This document shows, in pieces, positions 26,304-34,596 of a stretch of 64,000 nucleotides of DNA (position 1 is the stretch's first letter; each line of letters begins with the position of its first letter). Position numbers and translations under genes: made by a program. Origin of the DNA: Oscillospiraceae bacterium (GTDB taxonomy: Bacteria; Bacillota; Clostridia; Oscillospirales; Oscillospiraceae); the NCBI GenBank assembly GCA_015067995.1, contig SVLJ01000002.1, positions 62,001 to 126,000 on the forward strand. The letters run 5' to 3'. Under the pieces are notes generated by a model, which was not told where the DNA came from, made no database searches, and saw only the letters and a list, made by a program, of their open reading frames with translations.

Positions 26304-27377
26304 ATGGAATTCAGAAAGAATTGTGCCTACGCAATGGCCACTGTGTCCAGCATGGGTGTCCGCATCACTCCCGCTGACCGTCAGCCCGTCCACACCAGCC
26401 GTATGTTCGAGATGCAGGCTACCAGCGCCGAGACCAACGTGCTGAACGTTGCTTCATCCCTGGGCGCAAAGACCAAGGTGCTGACCCGCTTCGTCAAGGA
26501 CAGCGCCATCGCTTCCTTCATCAAGAGCGAACTGCGCCGCCGCGGCATCGACTATGAGGGCAAGGAGATCGAGCAGGGCGATCCCTGGGGTTACCGCCAC
26601 CAGTTCAACATCGCCGACAGCGGCTTTGGTCTGCGGGGTCCCCGGGTGCTCAACGACCGTGCCGGTGAGGTGGGCCGCACCATGACTGCTGAGGATTTTG
26701 ATCTGGACCGCATCTTCGGTCAGGAGGGCGTCGGTATCCTGCACCTGTCAGGTCTCATTGCCGCCCTGTCTCCCGAGACCACCCGCTGCTGTGTGGCCGT
26801 GGCCCGCAAGGCCAAGGAATACGGCACCCGCATCTCCTTCGACCTGAACTACCGTGCCAGCTTCTGGGAAGGCCGTGAGGAAGAGCTGCGCCGCGACTTC
26901 CGTGAGATCGCCGCACTGGCGGACATCCTCATCGGCAACGAAGAGGACTTCCAGCTGGCACTGGGCATCGAGGGTCCCGAGGCTGGCGGCAAGGGCATCA
27001 CTGCAAAGATCGAAGGCTTCAAGGGCATGATCGAGCGTGTGCAGGCTGCCTACCCCAATGTCTCCGTGTTTGCCACCACCCTCCGTGAGGTCTTCAATGC
27101 AAACTGCCACAACTGGGGCGGCATCATGCTGGCCGACGGTCAGTGGTATGTGGAGGAGCCCCGTGAGATTCAGGTGATGGACCGCATTGGCGGCGGCGAC
27201 GGCTTCGTGGGCGGCTTCCTGTACGGCCTGATCCGCGGCTGGGAAAACGAGAAGTGCCTGCAGTTCGGCTGGGCCACCGGCGCACTGGCTGCCACCATGC
27301 TCACTGACTATGCAACTCCCGCTGACGAGGATCAGGTGTGGAGCATCTATAAGGGCAATGCCCGCGTAAAGCGCTGA
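26304..27377 (+). CDS. PfkB-family sugar (acid) kinase
   Basis: A 357-residue ribokinase-fold kinase starting at ATG 26304 behind AAGGAGG. The C-terminal anion-hole/catalytic motif is [18 protein letters not shown] with the catalytic Asp in GGGDGF. The [10 protein letters not shown] segment resembles that of 2-keto-3-deoxygluconate (KDG) kinases. Such genes are usually annotated kdgK. Here, however, no mannonate dehydratase or KDPG aldolase accompanies it, while 6-phosphogluconate dehydrogenase is the very next gene. The kinase may therefore phosphorylate gluconate to 6-phosphogluconate. The sequence supports a sugar-acid kinase; the exact substrate is inferred from context. Confidence 0.85.
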   Translation: MEFRKNCAYAMATVSSMGVRITPADRQPVHTSRMFEMQATSAETNVLNVASSLGAKTKVLTRFVKDSAIASFIKSELRRRGIDYEGKEIEQGDPWGYRHQFNIADSGFGLRGPRVLNDRAGEVGRTMTAEDFDLDRIFGQEGVGILHLSGLIAALSPETTRCCVAVARKAKEYGTRISFDLNYRASFWEGREEELRRDFREIAALADILIGNEEDFQLALGIEGPEAGGKGITAKIEGFKGMIERVQAAYPNVSVFATTLREVFNANCHNWGGIMLADGQWYVEEPREIQVMDRIGGGDGFVGGFLYGLIRGWENEKCLQFGWATGALAATMLTDYATPADEDQVWSIYKGNARVKR

Positions 27378-27400
27378 GAAGCGATAAGGAGGCGTACATC

Positions 27401-28852
27401 ATGAAAAAGTGTGATATCGGCCTGGTGGGTCTGGCCGTCATGGGCGAAAATCTGGTGATGAACATGGAGTCCAAGGGCTTCCGGGTTGCCGTATACAACC
27501 GCACCATCGAAAAGGTGAAGAGCTTTGTGGAGGGCCGTGCCGCCGACAAGAACATCGTCGGCTGCTATTCCATTGAGGAGCTGGTGGCCAATCTGGCCAA
27601 GCCCCGCAAGGTCTTTATGATGGTGAAGGCCGGCGCTCCCGTGGATCAGCTCATTGAGCAGCTGATCCCTCATCTGGAGGAGGGAGACATCCTCATCGAT
27701 GGCGGCAACTCTCATTTCCCTGACACTGTTCGCCGCACCGAGTATGTGGAGAGCAAGGGGCTGCTGTATGTGGGCTGCGGCGTCTCCGGCGGCGAAGAGG
27801 GCGCCCTCAACGGTCCGTCCATGATGCCCGGCGGCTCTCCCGCTGCATGGGAGTATGTAAAGCCTATCTTCCAGGGTATCTGCGCCAAGGTGGAAGACGG
27901 CGCTGCCTGCTGTGACTGGGTGGGCGAGAATGGTGCCGGCCATTTTGTGAAGATGGTTCACAACGGCATTGAGTACGGCGACATGCAGCTCATCTGTGAG
28001 GCCTATCAGCTGATGCGTGACGGTCTGGGCATGACTCCCGCCGAAATGCATGACGTTTTCGCCGCATGGAATAAGACCGAGCTGGACAGCTATCTCATCG
28101 AGATCACCCGCGACATTCTGGGCTACAAGGATGAGAAGGGTGAGACCACCGTCAATTACATTCTGGACACCGCCGGTCAGAAGGGCACCGGCAAGTGGAC
28201 TGCCATCTCCGCTCTGGACGAGGGCGTGCCCCTGACCCTCATCGGCGAGGCTGTGTTTGCCCGGTGCCTCTCTGCCCAGAAGCCTGAGCGCGTCACCGCC
28301 TCCAAGGTCTTCCCCAAGGAGATCCCCGCCTTCGAGGGCGACAAGGCTGCCTTCATCGAGGCTATCCGCAAGGCGCTGTATGCCTCCAAGATCATCTCCT
28401 ACGCCCAGGGCTACACCCTGATGCGCACCGCCGCCAAGACCTACAACTGGAACCTGAACTACGGCGGCATTGCTCTCATGTGGCGCGGCGGCTGCATCAT
28501 CCGCAGCGTCTTCCTTGGTAAGATCAAGGAAGCCTACGACAAGAACCCCGCTCTGGAGAACCTGCTGCTGGACGACTACTTCGCCGAGACCATGAAGACT
28601 CTGGTGTCCTCCTGGCGCGAGGTGGTGGCCTATGCTGTCAAGGCCGGCATCCCCATGCCCGCTTTCTCCTCCGCTCTGAGCTATTTCGACGGCTATACCA
28701 CCGCCTGCCTGCCTGCAAATCTGCTGCAGGCTCAGCGTGACTACTTCGGCGCCCATACCTATGAGCGCATCGATCAGCCCCGCGGCCAGTTCTTCCACAC
28801 CAACTGGACCGGTCACGGCGGCAGCACCGCTTCCTCCACCTACAACGCATAA
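27401..28852 (+). CDS. gnd: 6-phosphogluconate dehydrogenase, decarboxylating
   Basis: A full-length (483 residues) 6-phosphogluconate dehydrogenase, which yields ribulose 5-phosphate, CO2 and reduced cofactor. The Rossmann motif is [13 protein letters not shown] at 7-19. The second strand ends in NRT, the pattern that binds the 2'-phosphate of NADP. Substrate and catalytic segments are [21 protein letters not shown] and [17 protein letters not shown] with the catalytic Lys, plus RGGCIIRS near the C-terminus. ATG 27401 has AAGGAGG eight bases upstream. Its location between a sugar-acid kinase and a LarA-type epimerase inside a uronate operon is unusual and is the key to the proposed pathway. 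Confidence 0.93.
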   Translation: MKKCDIGLVGLAVMGENLVMNMESKGFRVAVYNRTIEKVKSFVEGRAADKNIVGCYSIEELVANLAKPRKVFMMVKAGAPVDQLIEQLIPHLEEGDILIDGGNSHFPDTVRRTEYVESKGLLYVGCGVSGGEEGALNGPSMMPGGSPAAWEYVKPIFQGICAKVEDGAACCDWVGENGAGHFVKMVHNGIEYGDMQLICEAYQLMRDGLGMTPAEMHDVFAAWNKTELDSYLIEITRDILGYKDEKGETTVNYILDTAGQKGTGKWTAISALDEGVPLTLIGEAVFARCLSAQKPERVTASKVFPKEIPAFEGDKAAFIEAIRKALYASKIISYAQGYTLMRTAAKTYNWNLNYGGIALMWRGGCIIRSVFLGKIKEAYDKNPALENLLLDDYFAETMKTLVSSWREVVAYAVKAGIPMPAFSSALSYFDGYTTACLPANLLQAQRDYFGAHTYERIDQPRGQFFHTNWTGHGGSTASSTYNA

Positions 28853-28863
28853 GGGCGGGCGGT

Positions 28864-30138
28864 ATGAAGGATCTGTACCTGTATCCTGCCGAGGGCGTGG
28901 CCGCCCTCAGCAGTGAAGAGATCAGGAAGGCGGTGGCGGAGTCTGTCAGCGAGTACGTTGACAGCGGCAAAAAGGTGCTGCTCATCGTCCCGGACTATAC
29001 CCGCTACCACTCCAATGCCGGTCTCATCGCCAACACCATCTACCACACCCTCACCGGCTGCGAGGTGGAGCTCATCGAGGCACTGGGCACGCATTTCCCC
29101 ATGACGGAATGGGAATGCTCCGATATGTACGGTGACATCCCCTTTGAGAAGTTCATTCCCCACGACTGGCGCAGCGACGTGGTGAAGCTGGGCGAAGTCC
29201 CGGCCGAATTTGTTGCCGAGGTCAGCGAGGGTCTGATGACCAACGCCATCGATGTGGAGGTCAACCGCCGTCTGGTGGAGGGCGGTTACGATCTGATCAT
29301 CTCCATGGGTCAGGTGGTGCCCCATGAGGTGGTGGGCATGGCCAACCACTCCAAGAATATCTTCGTGGGCATCGGCGGCGCTGCCATGATCAATTCTTCC
29401 CATTCTCTGGGTGCTTTCTATGGCATGGAGCGCATGATGGGTCGGGACAAGACGCCTGTCCGCATGGTGTTCGACTATGCGCTGGAGCATTATCTCAGCC
29501 ACCTGCCCCTGCACTTTATCCAGACCGTCTGCACCGCTCCCGGCGGTGTCATCAACACCCACGGCCTGTTTATCAGCGCCGACCGCAGCTGCTTTGAAAA
29601 GGCTGTGGAGCTGGCTCAGAAGACCAACCTGATCCTTGTGGATGCCCCCATGGACAAGGTGGTGGTGTATCTGAATCCCGAGGAGTTCAAGAGCACATGG
29701 CTGGGCAACAAGTCCGTCTACCGCACCCGCATGGCCATCGCCGACGGCGGCGAGCTCATTGTGCTTGCTCCCGGTGTAGAGACCTTCGGCGAAGATCCGG
29801 AGATCGATCGGCTCATCCGTAAGTACGGCTACTGCGGCCGTGAGAAGGTCATCCAGCTGTGCGCCACGCAGGAGGATCTGAAGGCCAACATGTCCGCTGC
29901 CGCCCACATGATCCACGGCAGCAGCGACGGCCGCTTCTCCATCACCTACTGCACCGAGAAGGTCAGCAGGGAAGATGTGGAGGGCGTGTGCTTCGGTTAC
30001 ATTCCCTATGCCGAGGCTGTGAAGCAGTACGATCCCGCTGTCCTGACAGACGGCTGGCATACCGGCGCTGACGGTAAGCCTTTCTTCTATATCAGCAACC
30101 CCGCCCTGGGTCTCTGGGCGGACAAAGCCAAATTCTAA
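28864..30138 (+). CDS. LarA-family nickel-pincer hydroxyacid epimerase (probable mannonate/gluconate 2-epimerase)
   Basis: A 424-residue member of the LarA (DUF2088) superfamily, whose members use the nickel-pincer nucleotide to epimerise alpha-hydroxyacids. In lactate racemase of L. plantarum the key residues are His108, His174, Lys184 (covalently tethered cofactor) and His200 (Ni ligand). Here His77 lies in ALGTHFPMTE. His154, Lys164 and His180 lie in VVPHEVVG, NHSKNIF and NSSHSLG, with the same 10- and 16-residue spacings as 174/184/200. PDYTRYHS replaces PDHTRP. The family is known to include D-gluconate 2-epimerases, and mannonate is the C2 epimer of gluconate. The operon delivers mannonate and consumes 6-phosphogluconate, so this assignment is favoured. 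The cofactor genes larB, larC and larE are not in the window. Confidence 0.8.
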   Translation: MKDLYLYPAEGVAALSSEEIRKAVAESVSEYVDSGKKVLLIVPDYTRYHSNAGLIANTIYHTLTGCEVELIEALGTHFPMTEWECSDMYGDIPFEKFIPHDWRSDVVKLGEVPAEFVAEVSEGLMTNAIDVEVNRRLVEGGYDLIISMGQVVPHEVVGMANHSKNIFVGIGGAAMINSSHSLGAFYGMERMMGRDKTPVRMVFDYALEHYLSHLPLHFIQTVCTAPGGVINTHGLFISADRSCFEKAVELAQKTNLILVDAPMDKVVVYLNPEEFKSTWLGNKSVYRTRMAIADGGELIVLAPGVETFGEDPEIDRLIRKYGYCGREKVIQLCATQEDLKANMSAAAHMIHGSSDGRFSITYCTEKVSREDVEGVCFGYIPYAEAVKQYDPAVLTDGWHTGADGKPFFYISNPALGLWADKAKF

Positions 30139-30150
30139 GGAGGATTCATT

Positions 30151-30996
30151 GTGAAACTGCCTTTTCAGATTGACCTGACCGGTAAGGTCGCTGTGGTCAC
30201 CGGTGGCGGCGGCGTGCTGTGCGGTGAGATGGCCAAGGCTCTGGCTGCCTGCGGCGCCAAGGTAGCACTCATCGGCCGTACCCTCAGCTCTCTGGAGACT
30301 GTGGCCAATGAGATCAATGGCGAGGGCGGCTGTGCCCGCTGCTATCCTGCCAACGTGCTGGACCGCGCTGCCATGGAGTCTGCCGCTGAGAAGATCCACG
30401 AGGAGCTGGGCCTCTGCGCCATCCTCATCAACGGCGCTGGCGGCAACAACCCCAGAACCACCACCGACAAGGAATACTACGAGCCCGGCGACATTGACGC
30501 CGAGACCAAGAGCTTCTTCGATCTGGATCAGGAGAGCGTGCAGTTCGTGTTCAACCTGAACTTCACCGGCACGCTGATCCCCACGCAGGTCTTTGCCAGA
30601 GATATGGTGGAGGGCGGCGGCAATATCATCAATGTCTCATCCATGAACGCCTTCACACCCCTGACCAAGATCCCTGCCTATTCCGGCGCCAAGGCTGCCA
30701 TCAGCAACTTCACTCAGTGGCTGGCAGTCCACTTCAGCCGTGTGGGCATCCGGGTCAACGCCATCGCACCCGGTTTCTTCTCCACTACCCAGAACGCAAA
30801 GCTCCTGTGGAACGAGGACGGCACTCCCACTGCCCGTACCGGCAAGATTCTGGCCGCTACCCCCATGGGTCGCTTCGGCACTCCCGACGAGCTCATCGGC
30901 GCGCTGCTGTATCTGGTGTGCGACGAGGCCTCCGGCTTTGTCACCGGCACCGTGATGGCTGTGGACGGTGGCTTCTCGGCATATTCCGGCGTATAA
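30151..30996 (+). CDS. uxuB: SDR-family fructuronate reductase / D-mannonate oxidoreductase
   Basis: A 281-residue short-chain dehydrogenase like B. subtilis YjmF, which reduces D-fructuronate to D-mannonate with NAD(P)H. The cofactor motif is VTGGGGVLCGEMA at about 16-28, followed by NGAGGN. The catalytic Ser-Tyr-Lys triad is in INVSSMNAFT and AYSGAKAA. The long DKEYYEPGDIDAETKSFFDLD loop is typical of the mannonate-type SDRs. The start is GTG 30151 with AAGGAGG seven bases upstream. It is the last gene of the uxaC operon, before a strong terminator. Symbol uxuB is used by function; the classic E. coli UxuB belongs to a different dehydrogenase family. Confidence 0.88.
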   Translation: MKLPFQIDLTGKVAVVTGGGGVLCGEMAKALAACGAKVALIGRTLSSLETVANEINGEGGCARCYPANVLDRAAMESAAEKIHEELGLCAILINGAGGNNPRTTTDKEYYEPGDIDAETKSFFDLDQESVQFVFNLNFTGTLIPTQVFARDMVEGGGNIINVSSMNAFTPLTKIPAYSGAKAAISNFTQWLAVHFSRVGIRVNAIAPGFFSTTQNAKLLWNEDGTPTARTGKILAATPMGRFGTPDELIGALLYLVCDEASGFVTGTVMAVDGGFSAYSGV

Positions 30997-31012
30997 CCCC
31001 GCTTGCTTTTGG

Positions 31013-31046
31013 CCGCCTGACGCATCTGCGTCAGGCGGATTTTTTG
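31013..31046 (+). terminator. Terminator of the uxaC operon
   Basis: A 12-base perfect stem (CCGCCTGACGCA/TGCGTCAGGCGG) with a two-base loop and a T6 tail. Confidence 0.92.
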
Positions 31047-31082
31047 TCCCGTAAAAAAGGTGAAAAATTTCCCAAAAATCTC

Positions 31083-31135
31083 TTGACAAACTGTGGGAGG
31101 AGGCGTATATTGTCAGTTGGTTAGATGAGACTAAC
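31083..31135 (+). promoter_or_regulatory. feoA promoter with a DtxR/MntR-like operator
   Basis: TTGACA (31083-31088), a 17-base spacer and TATATT (31106-31111) form a near-consensus promoter. The palindrome GTTAGATGAGACTAAC at 31120-31135 lies right over the start point, the place for a repressor. A second copy precedes feoB. Sites of this form suit a DtxR-family metal repressor, so repression by iron is likely. Confidence 0.75.
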
Positions 31136-31164
31136 TTCGAATGATCGAAAGGCGGAGAATCGAT

Positions 31165-31383
31165 ATGAACCTGACCAATGCACAGGAGGGAAAGGAATAT
31201 ATCATCCGCGCCATCGAGACAGATGACGAGGAACTGGATGCATTCCTGTTTTCTCTGGGCTGCTACAGCGGCGAGCCTATCACAGTGATCGCGCATAAAA
31301 AGGGCGGCTGTGTCGTTTCCATCAAGGACGGCCGTTATACCATCGACAATCAGCTGGCAGCTGCCATTCTGATCGATGCGTGA
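31165..31383 (+). CDS. feoA: Ferrous iron transport protein A
   Basis: A 72-residue FeoA, a small SH3-like cytoplasmic protein that helps the ferrous iron channel FeoB. The family pattern is visible: LTNAQEGKEYIIRAIE, a Gly-rich turn (LGCYSGEPITVIAHKKGG) and the closing IDNQLAAAILIDA. ATG 31165 has GGCGGAG eight bases upstream; an earlier in-frame ATG (31141) overlaps the operator and has no ribosome site. A hairpin and a second operator separate it from feoB, so the two genes can be expressed in different amounts. Confidence 0.9.
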   Translation: MNLTNAQEGKEYIIRAIETDDEELDAFLFSLGCYSGEPITVIAHKKGGCVVSIKDGRYTIDNQLAAAILIDA

Positions 31384-31391
31384 CCGAATGT

Positions 31392-31426
31392 AAATAACGG
31401 ATGCTGCCAAGCGGCCGTTATTTTTT
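31392..31426 (+). terminator. Terminator or attenuator between feoA and feoB
   Basis: A TAACGG...CCGTTA stem with flanking A/T pairs and a T6 tail, just after feoA. Read-through or the second operator region must supply feoB. Confidence 0.7.
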
Positions 31427-31434
31427 GCAGAATG

Positions 31435-31450
31435 GTTAGTGGATGCTAAC
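31435..31450 (+). promoter_or_regulatory. Second DtxR/MntR-like operator, before feoB
   Basis: GTTAGTGGATGCTAAC has the same arms and spacing as the operator at 31120-31135, and the match extends one G to the left and TT to the right. TTGCAG at 31425-31430 could be a -35, but I see no clear -10. Confidence 0.65.
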
Positions 31451-31508
31451 TTCTGTGTAGAACGTAATCTATCACGGCATGTGTTGTAAAAGTATAGGAG
31501 GAGTCCAC

Positions 31509-33497
31509 ATGAGAATCGCATTTGCGGGTAACCCCAACAGCGGCAAGACGACCATGTACAATGCCCTGACCGGCCGCAACGAAAAGGTAGGCAACTGGGC
31601 GGGTGTTACCGTCGACAAGAAGGAAGCGCCCATGAAGAAGGCGTATGCAGGGGAGGCGGAGGTCATTGCCGTGGACCTGCCTGGCGCATACTCCATGTCT
31701 CCCTTCACTTCGGAGGAGAGCATCACCAGCAGCTATGTCAAAAATGAGCGGCCCGATGCCATCATCAACATTGTGGACGCCACCAATCTCAGCCGCAGCC
31801 TGTTCTTTACCACGCAGCTGCTGGAGCTGGGCATTCCCGTGGTGGTGGCGCTCAACAAGAGCGACATCAACGAGAAGAAGGAGACCAAGATCGACATTGC
31901 CGCCTTGTCTGCCAAGCTGGGCTGCCCGGTGCTGGAGACCGTTTCCACTTCCTCCGAAGGTCTTGCCGAGGTGGTGAAGACCGCTGTCGGTCTGCAGGGC
32001 AGGGTGCAGAAGGCTCCCTATTCGCAGGGCGATGTTGATCTCACCGACAAGGCCGCCGTACAGGCTGCTGACCGCAAGCGCTTTGCGTTTGTCAACAGGA
32101 TCGTTTCTCAGGTGGAGAAGCGCAAGGTACAGACCAACCAGAAGAACTTCCAGGATCAGATCGACGATATTCTCACCAACAAGTGGTTTGGTATCCCCAT
32201 CTTCGCTGTGATCATGTTCCTGGTGTTTGACATTTCCCAGTCCACGCTGGGCCCCTGGATCGCTGATACGCTGGTGGCCTGGCTGGAGGGCTTCCAGGGC
32301 ATGATCGGCGAATTGGTGTCCGGCGCTGCTCCTATCCTGCAGGCTCTGCTGGTGGACGGCATCATCGGTGGTGTCATCGCAGTCATTGGCTTCCTGCCGC
32401 TGGTAATGGTGATGTACTTCCTCATCGCTCTGCTGGAGGATTGCGGCTATATGGCCCGTGCCACCATCGTGCTGGACCCCATTTTTAAGAAGGTGGGTCT
32501 CTCCGGCAAGTCTGTGATCCCCTTCGTCATCGGCACCGGCTGTGCCATCCCCGGCGTCATGGCCTGCCGTACCATCCGCAACGAGCGTGAGCGCAGAGCC
32601 ACCGCTATGCTGGCTCCCTTCATGCCCTGCGGTGCCAAGCTGCCTGTCATCGCTCTGTTTGCCGGTGCATTCTTCGAGGATGCCTCCTGGGTGGGCACGC
32701 TGATGTATTTCGCCGGTATTCTGCTGATCCTGCTGGGTGCTCTGCTGGTGAACCGCATCACCGGCAACAGCAAGAAGAAGTCCTTCTTCATCATGGAACT
32801 GCCTGAGTATAAGATCCCCTCTCTGAAGCGTGCTTTCACTGCCATGTGTTCCCGCGGCTGGGCCTTTATCGTCAAGGCGTTCACCATCATCCTGCTGTGC
32901 AACACCGTTGTGCAGATCATGCAGACCTTTAACTGGAGCTTCCAGGAGGCTGAGACTGCCGGTGATTCCATTCTGGCTTCCATCGCCGGACCCTTCGCGT
33001 ATTTGCTGGTGCCCATCGTGGGTGTGGTTTCCTGGCAGCTGGCTGCCGCAGCCGTTACCGGCTTCATTGCCAAGGAGAATGTTGTGGGCACTCTGGCCGT
33101 CTGCTATGTGGGTCTGGAGAACCTCATCGACACGGAGGCTTTGGAGCTGATGGAAGGCGCAGGCGCTGAGGCTGCCGGCGTGTTCGCCATCACCAGGGTG
33201 GCCGCTCTGGCTTACCTGATGTTCAACCTGTTCACCCCGCCCTGCTTTGCTGCTCTGGGCGCTATGCGTTCCGAGCTCAACGACCGCAAGTGGTTCTGGG
33301 GCGGCGTAGGCCTCCAGTTTGCCACCGGCTATACCGTGGCGTTCCTGGTCTATCAGATCGGCACTCTCGTTGTGGAAGGCACTCCTGGCAAGGGTTTTGT
33401 TCCCGGCCTGATCGCTGTGGCAGTCATCGCTGCCGTGATCGTGCACATGATCCGCAGGACGGACAATGCCGTGAAAGCGGAGGCTGCCAAGAAATAA
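31509..33497 (+). CDS. feoB: Ferrous iron transport protein B
   Basis: A 662-residue GTPase-permease that imports Fe2+ across the cytoplasmic membrane. The G domain has GNPNSGKT at 7-14, DLPGAYS (G3) near 56-62 and LNKSD (G4). The membrane part has the two Gate-type core blocks, VIGFLPLVMVMYFLIALLEDCGYMARA with the conserved Cys and GTGCAIPGVMACRTI followed by FMPCGAKLPV. It ends in RRTDNAVKAEAAKK. ATG 31509 has AGGAGG behind it. The Cys-rich peptide gene follows after 26 bases. Confidence 0.95.
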   Translation: MRIAFAGNPNSGKTTMYNALTGRNEKVGNWAGVTVDKKEAPMKKAYAGEAEVIAVDLPGAYSMSPFTSEESITSSYVKNERPDAIINIVDATNLSRSLFFTTQLLELGIPVVVALNKSDINEKKETKIDIAALSAKLGCPVLETVSTSSEGLAEVVKTAVGLQGRVQKAPYSQGDVDLTDKAAVQAADRKRFAFVNRIVSQVEKRKVQTNQKNFQDQIDDILTNKWFGIPIFAVIMFLVFDISQSTLGPWIADTLVAWLEGFQGMIGELVSGAAPILQALLVDGIIGGVIAVIGFLPLVMVMYFLIALLEDCGYMARATIVLDPIFKKVGLSGKSVIPFVIGTGCAIPGVMACRTIRNERERRATAMLAPFMPCGAKLPVIALFAGAFFEDASWVGTLMYFAGILLILLGALLVNRITGNSKKKSFFIMELPEYKIPSLKRAFTAMCSRGWAFIVKAFTIILLCNTVVQIMQTFNWSFQEAETAGDSILASIAGPFAYLLVPIVGVVSWQLAAAAVTGFIAKENVVGTLAVCYVGLENLIDTEALELMEGAGAEAAGVFAITRVAALAYLMFNLFTPPCFAALGAMRSELNDRKWFWGGVGLQFATGYTVAFLVYQIGTLVVEGTPGKGFVPGLIAVAVIAAVIVHMIRRTDNAVKAEAAKK

Positions 33498-33523
33498 GCA
33501 TTCACTGGAAAGGAGTTTTCGGT

Positions 33524-33688
33524 ATGACGAATTTAATCATCATTGCTGTTGTTGCCGCCATCGTGGCTGCGGCGGCAGGGTATGTATACAGAGAAAAAAA
33601 GAACGGTGCCAAGTGTATTGGTTGTCCCAGCGGCGGCTGCGCTTCCTGCAGCTGTGGCTGCAGCGGGCGGAATACCAGGGACTCCTGA
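33524..33688 (+). CDS. FeoB-associated Cys-rich membrane peptide
   Basis: A 54-residue peptide that starts at ATG 33524, seven bases after AAGGAG. One membrane helix (TNLIIIAVVAAIVAAAAGYVYR) is followed by KKNGAKCIGCPSGGCASC, then SCGCSG, with six cysteines in all. This is the pattern of the FeoB-associated Cys-rich family found after feoB in Firmicutes. It may bind Fe2+ or an iron-sulfur cluster near the FeoB pore, in the role that FeoC plays elsewhere; this is inferred, not shown. Confidence 0.85.
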   Translation: MTNLIIIAVVAAIVAAAAGYVYREKKNGAKCIGCPSGGCASCSCGCSGRNTRDS

Positions 33689-33739
33689 TGCCATTAACTT
33701 GTGATTTACTCTCTTTACTTCCATATAAACACACAGAAA

Positions 33740-33775
33740 CAGTAACACCGCCGGTATGCACCGGCGGTGTTACTG
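33740..33775. terminator. Terminator between the feo operon and a convergent gene
   Basis: A 15-bp perfect stem (CAGTAACACCGCCGG and complement) with a six-base loop; the T-run is weak (TTATTT). Confidence 0.75.
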
Positions 33776-34564
33776 TTATTTGTCCTTGTTGAACAGATTG
33801 TTTCCCTTTAGCCGCAGATATTCCCGGTTGCGGCGCAGGAAGCGCTGTAGCTGTTTCTTATGGTGGCACAGCTTTTCCGGGCAGCTGGCACAGGAGAGGC
33901 ATCGGTTGGTGGATTCTGAGAAACGCTCCGGATACTTATGCAGCAGATATTCCCACTCAATGAGCAGAGCCAGCGCGATGCCCAGCAGACTCCATGTGTA
34001 GAAGTGAGGCACAAACAGAAGCGGCGTGAACATCATGGCGAAATCCCAGTTGTAGATCCGACAGGTGGCGCAGCAGCGGTTCTTCATAAACCATGTCTGG
34101 AAGGGGCAGAAGAACAGGATGCAGATCATATCGCACACGGAATAGGCCAGCGCAATGAGCATCAGGATGCCCTTGTCGATGATCCCGGCAAAATACAGTG
34201 CGCCGATAGCACCGTTGAGAGCGAACCATGCGGCAGCTACGGATGCGGTGGTTTTGGCGGACTGCAGGACAGGCTTGGCGTCCTTGCTGCTGACGGGCTT
34301 GTAGTTCCGGGCAAACTGCTTCTGACATCCCATGCTTTCCAGATTGGAAGGGAAGAAGCGGAGAATCATCTCCACCACAAACACTACCCAGATGATGTCG
34401 AACAGCACCGGCCAGCGGGAAATATCGTCATAGAGCGGATTGTCGTACTGCGGGTGATCCAGAAGATATACCACTGCAGCCGCCAGAAACAGGAAGCCAC
34501 GGAAGAACAGCTTGCAATAGTGCATGGCGGAGATACGGGAAATTCGTCGTTTTTGGGTAGACAT
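33776..34564 (-). CDS. Membrane protein with two Cys clusters, uncharacterised
   Basis: A 262-residue membrane protein with about five helices. Near residue 175 it has NRCCATCRIYNWD, and near the C-terminus NRCLSCASCPEKLCHHKK. The second cluster (C-x2-C-x2-C-x4-C) could hold an iron-sulfur cluster or zinc at the cytoplasmic face. ATG 34564 is used because AGGAG is eight bases away; the ATG six bases earlier is too close. It follows the MATE gene by 32 bases on the same strand and is probably cotranscribed. I do not recognise a characterised family. Confidence 0.7.
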   Translation of the reverse strand: MSTQKRRISRISAMHYCKLFFRGFLFLAAAVVYLLDHPQYDNPLYDDISRWPVLFDIIWVVFVVEMILRFFPSNLESMGCQKQFARNYKPVSSKDAKPVLQSAKTTASVAAAWFALNGAIGALYFAGIIDKGILMLIALAYSVCDMICILFFCPFQTWFMKNRCCATCRIYNWDFAMMFTPLLFVPHFYTWSLLGIALALLIEWEYLLHKYPERFSESTNRCLSCASCPEKLCHHKKQLQRFLRRNREYLRLKGNNLFNKDK

Positions 34565-34596
34565 GAGCATTACTCCTGTTTACAGTATTGACTGTT

